Shown here piece after piece: positions 17,435 to 24,297 of a DNA stretch of 33,469 nucleotides. The notes below the pieces were generated by a model. The model saw only the letters and a program-made list of their open reading frames with translations. It ran no database searches and was not told where the DNA came from. Source of the stretch: Actinomycetaceae bacterium (GTDB taxonomy: Bacteria; Actinomycetota; Actinomycetes; Actinomycetales; Actinomycetaceae); the NCBI GenBank assembly GCA_012516575.1, contig JAAYWS010000010.1:1-33469 (forward strand). Reading direction: 5' to 3'. The first letter of the stretch is position 1. Each line of letters begins with the position of its first letter. The position numbers were made by a program, and so were the translations under genes.

Positions 17435-17464
17435 CAACGCGCCGCGGTTGGCCGCGGCGCGTTG
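17435..17464 (-). terminator. 13-bp GC-rich hairpin after rpsD
   Basis: Bases 17435-17447 pair perfectly with 17452-17464 around a four-base loop. The hairpin begins 11 bases past the rpsD stop and ends 19 bases before the next start codon. No T-run follows on the minus strand, so partial termination or mRNA 3'-end stabilisation of rpsD is more likely than full termination. Confidence 0.6.
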
Positions 17465-17475
17465 TTTGAAGTTGA

Positions 17476-18096
17476 TTAGCGCGAGTAGAATTCGACGACC
17501 ATCTGTACGTCACAGGTGACCGGAACTTCCGCACGCTTAGGGGTGCGAACCAGTTCGAAGCGGAGCTTCTCGAGTTCGACCTTGAGGTACTCCGGAACGT
17601 TCGGCAGCACGTCAGCATGCTGACCCTGAGCCGCTACCATGAACTGCGGGGAGGTCTGCGAACGCGGCTTGATCTGAACGATCTGACCCGGCTTTACGCG
17701 GTAGGACGGGCGGTCAACCAGCTTGCCGTCAACCAGTACGTGGCGATGTACGACAACTTGGCGAGCCTGTGCAATGGTACGTGCGAAACCTGCGCGGAGC
17801 ACGAGAGCATCAAGACGCATTTCGAGCAGTTCGATGAGGTTCTCACCGGACATGCCGTCCATCTTGCGAGCTTCGTCCCAGATCTTACGCAGCTGAGCTT
17901 CACGAATTCCGTACTGAGCGCGCAGACGCTGCTTTTCCTTCAGACGAATCGAGTAGTCAGATTCCTTAACGCGGCCACGGCCATGCTCGCCGGGACGGTA
18001 AGGACGACGCTGCATGTAGCGCTCGGCCTTCGGGGTCAGCGCGATACCAAGAGCGCGCGACTCACGAACTAACTTACGTGCACGATTTTTAGCCAT
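17476..18096 (-). CDS. rpsD: 30S ribosomal protein S4
   Basis: A 206-residue S4, a primary 16S rRNA-binding protein of the small subunit. The N-terminus MAKNRARKLVRESRALGI lacks the zinc-binding cysteines of C+ S4 forms, so this is the zinc-independent version. The S4 RNA-binding domain is at about 96-160 (RLDALVLRAGFARTIAQARQ, VVHRHVLVDGK). The ATG at 18096 has an AGGAG ribosome binding site. The gene stands alone between rarA and DUF948 rather than in the alpha operon. A leader hairpin lies upstream. Confidence 0.97.
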   Translation of the reverse strand: MAKNRARKLVRESRALGIALTPKAERYMQRRPYRPGEHGRGRVKESDYSIRLKEKQRLRAQYGIREAQLRKIWDEARKMDGMSGENLIELLEMRLDALVLRAGFARTIAQARQVVVHRHVLVDGKLVDRPSYRVKPGQIVQIKPRSQTSPQFMVAAQGQHADVLPNVPEYLKVELEKLRFELVRTPKRAEVPVTCDVQMVVEFYSR

Positions 18097-18123
18097 AAAA
18101 TGTAATCTCCTGTCGACTTATGG

Positions 18124-18148
18124 CACTTGAAACCGGTTGTTTCAAGTG
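18124..18148 (-). promoter_or_regulatory. Hairpin in the rpsD leader
   Basis: Bases 18124-18133 pair perfectly with 18139-18148 (10 bp, five-base loop), 27 bases upstream of the rpsD start and just before its ribosome binding site. S4 autoregulates its mRNA through leader structure in several bacteria, so a regulatory role is plausible but unproven. It could also be the 3' hairpin of rarA, whose stop is about 65 bases further upstream. Confidence 0.4.
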
Positions 18149-18213
18149 GGACCAACCCTAAAGGCTAAGATCCCAGGGGTTTATTGCGATTTAGCAACCT
18201 CACTAGGGTAGCA

Positions 18214-19557
18214 CTAGTTACCGCGCAGAAGCGCGCGAATCCGGGCCAAACGGGACGTGATTTGCCCCTCATAGCCCCTATCTGATGGTTCATAGTAAGT
18301 AGTACCAACCAATTCGTCGGGCAAATACTGTTGGCTTACGATCGCATGCGGGGCATCATGAGCATACTGATATACGGTTTGCTCCGCTCCGCTTTGTTCC
18401 GCGGCAACCTTCGACGCCTTTACGCTTTGGTGCCGTAAATGCACCGGAACCGGGCCAATCTTTCCTGCCCGCACATCGGCAATAGCTTTGTTTATCGCAA
18501 GGTACGCACGATTTGATTTAGGAGCAGTCGCCAAATGTACTACCGCTTCAGCCAAAATAATCCGGGCTTCAGGCATGCCAACTAGGGCTACCGACTGTGC
18601 CGCCGCGGTGGCCGTTTGTAAAGCTGAAGGGTCTGCCATACCAATGTCTTCAGCGGCACTAATCATCAAGCGCCGCGCCACGAACCGTGGATCCTCCCCC
18701 GCTTCTAACATGCGTGCCAAATAGTGCATGGCGGCATCCACATCGGAACCCCGAATAGATTTAATAAACGCGGAAATCACGTCATAGTGTTGGTCGCCGT
18801 CGCGATCATAGCGCACGGCATAGGTATCAACCGCTTCCTCGACATCAGCCAAGGTAATAACCGGTTTATTCCCTCCTGCCGCAGCTTCCAAAATAGTTAG
18901 CGACCTTCGCCCATCATTGCCCGCCAAACGAACAATCGCGGCCCGTGCGTCGTCGTCCAACTGTACTTTTCCGCCGAATCCACGTTCATCGGATAATGCC
19001 CGGTCAATAAGCACCCCGATATCTTCAGCGCTTAAGGGCCGTAAGGTCAGTAGTAGCGACCGCGAAAGTAGCGGCGAAATCACCGAAAAACTCGGGTTTT
19101 CGGTGGTGGCAGCGATAAGGATAATCCAACGATTCTCCACCGCGGGCAGGAGCGCATCTTGCTGAGTTTTTGAAAAACGATGGACTTCATCAATAAATAA
19201 AACAGTTTGTTCTCCAGCGGTGACCAGTAAATCGCGCGCTTGATCGATAACTGCCCGCACATCTTTAACCCCGGCTGACACCGCTGAAAGTTCTACGAAG
19301 CGCCGTCCACCAGAGCGAGCCACCAAATATGCCAGCGTCGTTTTGCCTATTCCAGGAGGCCCCCACAAGAACACCGATGATGGCCCTCCTTGACCATCCG
19401 GCTCGATTAAGCGCCGTAACGGTTGGCCCTCCCCTAGCAGATGATCCTGGCCCACAACCTCCTCGAGCGTACGCGGACGTAAACGCACGGCTAGCGGAGC
19501 ATGCACATCCTCCGGGGTGCCATGTGTTGTTAAAGCTGCATTGTCGAAAAGATCCAC
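18214..19557 (-). CDS. rarA: Replication-associated recombination protein A (MgsA/RarA AAA+ ATPase)
   Basis: A 447-residue clamp-loader-like AAA+ ATPase that acts at stalled replication forks. The N-terminus VDLFDNAAL matches the family start. Walker A is [10 protein letters not shown] (about 65-74), Walker B is [10 protein letters not shown] and sensor 1 is [12 protein letters not shown]. The C-terminal half contains [20 protein letters not shown] and the tetramerisation region, with [14 protein letters not shown] near the end. The GTG start at 19557 has AAGGA too close to be a normal ribosome binding site. TAAGCT lies six bases upstream, consistent with a leaderless transcript. Confidence 0.96.
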   Translation of the reverse strand: MDLFDNAALTTHGTPEDVHAPLAVRLRPRTLEEVVGQDHLLGEGQPLRRLIEPDGQGGPSSVFLWGPPGIGKTTLAYLVARSGGRRFVELSAVSAGVKDVRAVIDQARDLLVTAGEQTVLFIDEVHRFSKTQQDALLPAVENRWIILIAATTENPSFSVISPLLSRSLLLTLRPLSAEDIGVLIDRALSDERGFGGKVQLDDDARAAIVRLAGNDGRRSLTILEAAAGGNKPVITLADVEEAVDTYAVRYDRDGDQHYDVISAFIKSIRGSDVDAAMHYLARMLEAGEDPRFVARRLMISAAEDIGMADPSALQTATAAAQSVALVGMPEARIILAEAVVHLATAPKSNRAYLAINKAIADVRAGKIGPVPVHLRHQSVKASKVAAEQSGAEQTVYQYAHDAPHAIVSQQYLPDELVGTTYYEPSDRGYEGQITSRLARIRALLRGN

Positions 19558-19563
19558 GTCCTT

Positions 19564-19569
19564 AGCTTA
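19564..19569 (-). promoter_or_regulatory. Possible -10 element for a leaderless rarA transcript
   Basis: The minus strand reads TAAGCT, six bases, then the GTG start of rarA. The AAGGA next to the GTG is spaced too tightly for normal Shine-Dalgarno use. No -35 match was found. Confidence 0.3.
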
Positions 19570-19621
19570 TCCCTGACCACTGACATTCTTCTTCTTGCTA
19601 CCCATAGTTTCAAAGAAGTGG

Positions 19622-19627
19622 AATAAT
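19622..19627 (+). promoter_or_regulatory. Possible -10 element for the MMPL transporter gene
   Basis: AATAAT (five of six matches to TATAAT) ends six bases before the ATG at 19634. This would give a leaderless transcript. The only TTG-type -35 candidate (TTGCTA, near 19595) is spaced 21 bases away, which is too far for a standard promoter. Confidence 0.3.
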
Positions 19628-19633
19628 AGGGAC

Positions 19634-22093
19634 ATGTTTGATCTTCTTGCGCGCGGTATAACACGATTTCCGAAACTGTTCATTATCGGCTGGGTGATTC
19701 TTGCACTCGTCGGCGGAACAGCTTCACTATGGGGCTTTGGTCATGGCAATATTTTTGACCGCATGTACTCATCAGAGTCCATGGTGCCCGGATCAGAATC
19801 GGATGAGGTTATTTTAGCGACCGGCGCTACAGGGGAAGGCGAAAGTATTGTCGTTGTGGTACGCGGCGGTATCGTCCCCGATGATGTGTCTGCAGATCTA
19901 GCAGACTTTCGAGCAGCCCTTGAAGATAGTTCCGAAGTCGCCACCGTACATGACCCGGTAACAGTTAACGAAACTTTCACTACTGAGATTGCCAATGAGA
20001 TTGACGCCGCCGTTGCGCAAGCGGTTGCTGATAATCAGGAGCTCATCGATGGTGCGGCGGCTATGGCTGTTGCCGAAAACGCCATGATGATTGAAGGCGC
20101 TCGCATGATGGGTGGTGATGCTGCCGCTGCACAAGCCCAAGCCGAGATCGAAGAAGCCGCACGCACCGCCGTCATTGAAGAGATTGAAACACAGGCACGT
20201 ACCGCTGCTGAAGAAGAGGTTGCGGATATTGCCAATCCAGCAGACGATTTTATTGCTGATTCTGGGTTTGTTGTTGCGATTACGCTTGAGCAAGGCGAAC
20301 CGGAAGCCGGCATCGAAGCAGTCGAAGCAGCGATGGCCGATTTTGAAGCCGCCTTGCAAACTGACTATCCCGACGCTGATGTTGTGGCCAGCTCCACCGC
20401 TATGGCGAAAGATGCAATTATGCAGCAAACAGCCAAGGACTTGGTGGTTGGTGAGGCTGTTGGATTGCCAATCGCGCTGTTCTTACTACTGGTCGTGTTC
20501 GGTGGTGTTTTGGCCGCTGGATTGCCGCTGACCTCTGCCCTAACCGCTATTGGTATCGGTATTGGTGGCGTATGGATGTTGACCTTTGTGTTCGACGTTG
20601 ACAATTTCATTCTCAATATCGTTTCGCTGGTTGGGTTGGCACTGTCGATCGACTACGGATTGTTGGTCGTTTCAAGGTACCGCGAAGAAATCTCGGAACA
20701 ACTAGCTAAGCGCGACCTGCCGCGAGACGGCACGAAGCTACCAGATGATATTGATCAAATGATTGTTGAGGCGGTTCAGGAAACGGTGCGTACGGCTGGT
20801 CGAACTGTTTCCTTCTCAGCACTGACAATTGCATTCTCAATTGCCGGCCTGTTCGTTATTAACGCGCCGATTTTGAAGATGATCGCGATTGGTGGCGTGA
20901 TTATTACGGTGCTCGCGGTAGCTACTGCAGTGACTTTCGTTCCGGCAGCAGCTATGTTGCTTGGCAAGCGGTTGGTAGTACCGTCGTGGCTCTCGCGTAT
21001 GCCTGGTATGAAGACGGTAATTGAGAAGGTTGGCGATTCGGCGTCTGACCACGGGTTCTTCTCGAGGCTGGCCGCTTGGGTACATGACCGTCCTTGGCCG
21101 GTGATGATTATTGCGACTGCGGTACTTGTTGTGATGACACTGCCAATTGGCGGGCTTAATATGCGCTCGAATTTCACCGAATACATCCCCGAAGGCACAA
21201 TCGAAAAAGAAGCTTTTGAAACCCTGCAAACCGATTATGATGCTTTCCGTACCCCGTCGGGAATCGTGCTTGCTTATACCGATGAAGACAACACCGCGGA
21301 TCTGGTTGCGGACATTGAGGCTGTGTCTGGAGTGACAAGCGTGCGCGTTTCGCAAGGCGAGGACGACGAATTTACCACAATTGATTTCTTCGTCGACGCC
21401 GAGGATCAGGTAGGAAAAGAAGTCACCCAGGCGGTTAAAGACATACGAGACATCAAAACTGAATATCGCACCGATGTTGGCGGTGCCGCGGCATTGCAAC
21501 TCGATTTCAACAACCAGTTGATGGAAGATGCTCCGCTCGCACTGGCAGTCGTAGTTGTGTCGGTGCTCTTCTTGCTCTTCCTCATGACCGGCTCGGTTAT
21601 TGCACCGGTGAAGGCACTTATCGTTAATTCGCTGTCGCTTATTGCCGGTATGGGCGCGGGCGTTTACGTGTTTGAAAACGGCTTATTGGGCCTGCCGCAA
21701 ACCAACGGTTTGGAAACCTTTGTGGTGGCGGCAGCGATTGCTTTCGGCTTCGGTTTGGCAATGGACTACGAAGTGTTCCTACTCGCCCGTATCAAAGAAT
21801 ACTGGGATGCTGGTTATGATAATGACCGTGCTGTGGAGATGGGCTTGCAACGTTCGGGTCGTATTATTACCTCAGCAGCGGCGATTATTGTGGCAGTGTT
21901 CGTTGGTTTCGTCTTCGGTGACCTGCTGGCAGTTAAGCAAATCGGTGTGGTCTTAGCTTTCATTATTATCGTCGACGCATCCATTGTCCGTATGTTGCTC
22001 GTCCCGGCCACGATGACCGTTCTCGGCAAGTGGAACTGGTGGGCGCCCAAACCTTTGAAGAAGATCTACGAAAAATTCAAGATCGTACACTGA
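19634..22093 (+). CDS. MMPL-family (RND superfamily) membrane transporter
   Basis: An 819-residue inner-membrane transporter. TM1 (about 15-35) is followed by a long extracellular domain, a bundle of about five TM helices with LSIDYGLLVVSRYREE, a loop, TM7 (PVMIIATAVLVVMTLPIGG), a second extracellular domain and a second bundle with AMDYEVFLLARIKEYWD. The paired DYG/DYE motifs are the proton-relay signature of MMPL proteins. Residues about 118-203 form an unusual Ala/Glu-rich helical insertion in the first extracellular domain. The ATG at 19634 was chosen over an upstream in-frame start at 19595 because it gives the family N-terminus. Substrate unknown: lipids, wall polymers or drugs are the usual possibilities. 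It is divergent from rarA. Confidence 0.92.
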   Translation: MFDLLARGITRFPKLFIIGWVILALVGGTASLWGFGHGNIFDRMYSSESMVPGSESDEVILATGATGEGESIVVVVRGGIVPDDVSADLADFRAALEDSSEVATVHDPVTVNETFTTEIANEIDAAVAQAVADNQELIDGAAAMAVAENAMMIEGARMMGGDAAAAQAQAEIEEAARTAVIEEIETQARTAAEEEVADIANPADDFIADSGFVVAITLEQGEPEAGIEAVEAAMADFEAALQTDYPDADVVASSTAMAKDAIMQQTAKDLVVGEAVGLPIALFLLLVVFGGVLAAGLPLTSALTAIGIGIGGVWMLTFVFDVDNFILNIVSLVGLALSIDYGLLVVSRYREEISEQLAKRDLPRDGTKLPDDIDQMIVEAVQETVRTAGRTVSFSALTIAFSIAGLFVINAPILKMIAIGGVIITVLAVATAVTFVPAAAMLLGKRLVVPSWLSRMPGMKTVIEKVGDSASDHGFFSRLAAWVHDRPWPVMIIATAVLVVMTLPIGGLNMRSNFTEYIPEGTIEKEAFETLQTDYDAFRTPSGIVLAYTDEDNTADLVADIEAVSGVTSVRVSQGEDDEFTTIDFFVDAEDQVGKEVTQAVKDIRDIKTEYRTDVGGAAALQLDFNNQLMEDAPLALAVVVVSVLFLLFLMTGSVIAPVKALIVNSLSLIAGMGAGVYVFENGLLGLPQTNGLETFVVAAAIAFGFGLAMDYEVFLLARIKEYWDAGYDNDRAVEMGLQRSGRIITSAAAIIVAVFVGFVFGDLLAVKQIGVVLAFIIIVDASIVRMLLVPATMTVLGKWNWWAPKPLKKIYEKFKIVH

Positions 22094-22101
22094 TCACATA
22101 C

Positions 22102-22130
22102 TTATCGGGGGCCGGTCAGGCCCCCGATAA
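22102..22130. terminator. Bidirectional terminator between convergent genes
   Basis: Bases 22102-22113 pair perfectly with 22119-22130 (12 bp, GC-rich core, five-base loop). It is nine bases after the MMPL stop and 12 bases from the stop of the opposing zinc-ribbon gene. AT-rich ends on both sides suit termination in both directions. Confidence 0.75.
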
Positions 22131-22141
22131 TCGTTTGCCGA

Positions 22142-22957
22142 TTACTTCAATAATGGGCCTTTACAGTAATAGCACGTGTCAGCAGCAATATCGTTCTGTT
22201 TCCGGCATAAATTACAGAAAATGATCGTGTCACGCGACTTATCGTATTTCTCGTAGGTCTCCATCTTTGCGTGATAACGCACCCGGTCGCCTACTTGGAA
22301 GTAATTAAATCTGACCGGATCGTTTTCGAATACGTAACGACGTTTCTTGCCACGATCGTCACGAAAATGGATCGTGTATCGCATAGTGGTTTTCCGGCCA
22401 ATATAGACGGTGATCGTCGCATTGTTATCGTCATCGTCGTCGTCCCTATGGACTTTCTTCGTTTTGTTGACGACCACGCCATCCCAGTTTCTTTTGCGAA
22501 GCCGATTGATAATGCTTCCTACCCCGAATGCGACAAAAATGAGTCCGAGAATAATGCCCTGCGATATGGCCTCATCCGTTGTAATATCACTGCTATTTTC
22601 GCCATAAATATAAAAGCCGATAACCGCTGCAAAAAACATAAAGACGGTGAATATTACAGCCCAGACGAGGTTACGGCTGCGATATTTCGCAAAAATAGGG
22701 TCATTAATACGAGGGGAATATCCCACCCGCCCGCGAACTACCCGCGGTGGCGGATACGGCGCGTTTTGATGACGCCGCAGAGGCTGAGAGTGCGGTGCAG
22801 GCGGAGCTGTTCTTGGCATCGGCGGCCCCTGGTGTTGCGCAGGCCGATCTGGTGGCGGCGCTGGGGCTGAGTGTCGCGACGATTCGACCGGAGCGCCACA
22901 GCCGGTACAAAAACGCGCACCTTCCGCGATAACTGTTCCACAATGCTTGCAGTACAT
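22142..22957 (-). CDS. Membrane protein with a zinc ribbon at each end
   Basis: A 271-residue protein with unusual symmetry. A zinc ribbon opens it (C3, C6, C17, C20). It is followed by a Pro/Arg/His-rich linker (about 27-80), two hydrophobic helices (about 97-117 and 132-151), a soluble beta-rich domain (about 156-240) and a second zinc ribbon at the C-terminus (C248, C251, C262, C265). Both ribbons are CxxC-10-CxxC. With two TM helices both ends should face the same side, presumably the cytoplasm. A run of six Asp (172-177) precedes the beta domain. I do not recognise a named function. The ATG at 22957 has a GGGGA ribosome binding site. Confidence 0.8.
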   Translation of the reverse strand: MYCKHCGTVIAEGARFCTGCGAPVESSRHSAPAPPPDRPAQHQGPPMPRTAPPAPHSQPLRRHQNAPYPPPRVVRGRVGYSPRINDPIFAKYRSRNLVWAVIFTVFMFFAAVIGFYIYGENSSDITTDEAISQGIILGLIFVAFGVGSIINRLRKRNWDGVVVNKTKKVHRDDDDDDNNATITVYIGRKTTMRYTIHFRDDRGKKRRYVFENDPVRFNYFQVGDRVRYHAKMETYEKYDKSRDTIIFCNLCRKQNDIAADTCYYCKGPLLK

Positions 22958-23077
22958 GCTGTTCCCCGTTTTAGTGTTTCCTCAAGTCTGGCGGACGCCT
23001 ACTCAAGATCCTACTTGCTATTAGCCGGCTGTGGGGTTGTCTGCTGTGCTTGCGTAAGATACCAATCTATTCCCGCC

Positions 23078-23094
23078 TGCCCCGGTACGGGGCA
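23078..23094 (-). other. Small GC-rich hairpin downstream of the repeat-protein genes
   Basis: Bases 23078-23084 pair with 23088-23094 (7 bp, three-base loop), 31 bases past the stop of the second repeat protein. No T-run follows, so it is at best a weak terminator. Confidence 0.35.
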
Positions 23095-23125
23095 AACGAG
23101 AACACGCTTATTTCTCAAAACTCGC

Positions 23126-24271
23126 TTACTTATCAGGGAATGCTCGGCCTGTCCACGCACCGGAAGAATCGAAAACATAGGTGGTACTCCCGATCGTGAA
23201 TTCACCGGTGACCATCTCGCCGTTACTATCGGGATCTAGGTAGTACCATTTTCCGCCAATTTTATGCCAGCCGAAATATACGTTTCCGGACGGCCCAAGA
23301 TATACCCAATCCCCATAGTACAGATACCAGCCGTTGCTACGCATCGCTCCGCTGCTATCGAAACAGTATCTAGCGGTACCCGATGTCCACCGGCAGCCGC
23401 TGTCAGCCATCGGACCATGAATATCAAAGTAGTACCATTTGTTATTGTCGTAGAGCCATTTATCTTGGTATTGAACTCCATTACTGCCGTAGTAGTACCA
23501 GAAGGTAAACGCTCCTTCCACGTCTTTCTCCCATCCGGTATACATTGCTCCTGAGGCATCGAAATAGTAGTTGCCTCCGGGGAGACCTCTGACCGTGTTA
23601 GCAAGCATTATTCCGTTCGCATCGAAGTAGTACCACTTGCCGTTGTATTGGAGCCATTGCTCCTCATACATGGCACCGTCACTACCGTAGTAATACCAGT
23701 CTGTGCCCTCTTGGTACCAGCCCGTAACCACAGCTCCCGATGAAGGAATACGATATTCCTTGCCCTCGAAAAGATATCCATCCATATAGTCGGTTACGAG
23801 CGTCGGATCTCCGAAAATATACCATGAACCATTAATATAAGCTTTTTCCTCTGAAAGGAGACGCCCATCTGCGGCAAAGTAATACCACAGTGTGCTCGAA
23901 CCTCTCTTTTCGCTTTGCCATCCCGTCAGCATCGCGCCGGAACGGTCAAAGGCATAAAACGACGAGCCAATTTGCGCCAAATCGATCCCGGTTTCCGGCC
24001 CGCGCGCCATCCAGCCATCGCTTTTAAGGTAGTACCATTTACCACCCGACAACGCCCAGAAATTCCTATAGAGTTGCCCGTTATTGTCTTTAAACTGGCA
24101 ATCCCCCGCACTATTACACGTCCACTTTCCAACCGCATCAGGGCTAGGCGCACCCGGTGCCGCCGAGGCCTGCGAAGGTAACGCGCTCACCCCCACGCCA
24201 AACGCCAATACCAGCGCGGTCGCCAGTGCAATAAACTTCTTCCGAATCATCCCTGCAAAGTTCAACATCAT
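23126..24271 (-). CDS. Secreted cell-wall-binding-repeat protein (second tandem copy)
   Basis: A 381-residue exported protein built almost only of aromatic repeats. The signal peptide has a basic start (MIRKKF), hydrophobic core and SQASAAPG cleavage region. The mature N-terminus carries a WTCNSAGDCQ cysteine pair. After this, units of about 20 residues of the type NGKWYYFDANGIM and YYFDASGAMYTGW run to the C-terminus. They resemble choline/glucan-binding repeats (CW_binding_1 type). There is no catalytic domain, LPXTG anchor or C-terminal membrane helix. The ATG at 24271 was chosen because it follows AAGGTGAC; ATGs at 24268 and 24250 are alternatives. It is a paralogue of the upstream gene and lies 26 bases after it, so the two are probably co-transcribed. 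Confidence 0.85.
   Translation of the reverse strand: MMLNFAGMIRKKFIALATALVLAFGVGVSALPSQASAAPGAPSPDAVGKWTCNSAGDCQFKDNNGQLYRNFWALSGGKWYYLKSDGWMARGPETGIDLAQIGSSFYAFDRSGAMLTGWQSEKRGSSTLWYYFAADGRLLSEEKAYINGSWYIFGDPTLVTDYMDGYLFEGKEYRIPSSGAVVTGWYQEGTDWYYYGSDGAMYEEQWLQYNGKWYYFDANGIMLANTVRGLPGGNYYFDASGAMYTGWEKDVEGAFTFWYYYGSNGVQYQDKWLYDNNKWYYFDIHGPMADSGCRWTSGTARYCFDSSGAMRSNGWYLYYGDWVYLGPSGNVYFGWHKIGGKWYYLDPDSNGEMVTGEFTIGSTTYVFDSSGAWTGRAFPDK
23623..23740 (-). repeat. Duplicated 118-bp segment, copy in the downstream repeat protein
   Basis: This segment aligns without gaps to 24831-24948; I count about 16 differences in 118 positions by hand. It encodes the GMYEEQW-type repeat and the flanking KWYYF unit. 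It shows that the two neighbouring genes arose by duplication. Confidence 0.75.
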
Positions 24272-24297
24272 TGTCACCTTAATCAGCTCTAAAGTCT

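Noticed and set aside
20837..21499. A 220-codon minus-strand frame opposite the MMPL gene
   Set aside because: Arg/His/Asn-rich antisense shadow; the plus-strand frame has clear transmembrane and motif structure.
22271..22870. A 199-codon plus-strand frame opposite the twin zinc-ribbon gene
   Set aside because: The minus-strand frame has two zinc ribbons, membrane helices and a ribosome binding site; this one has none.
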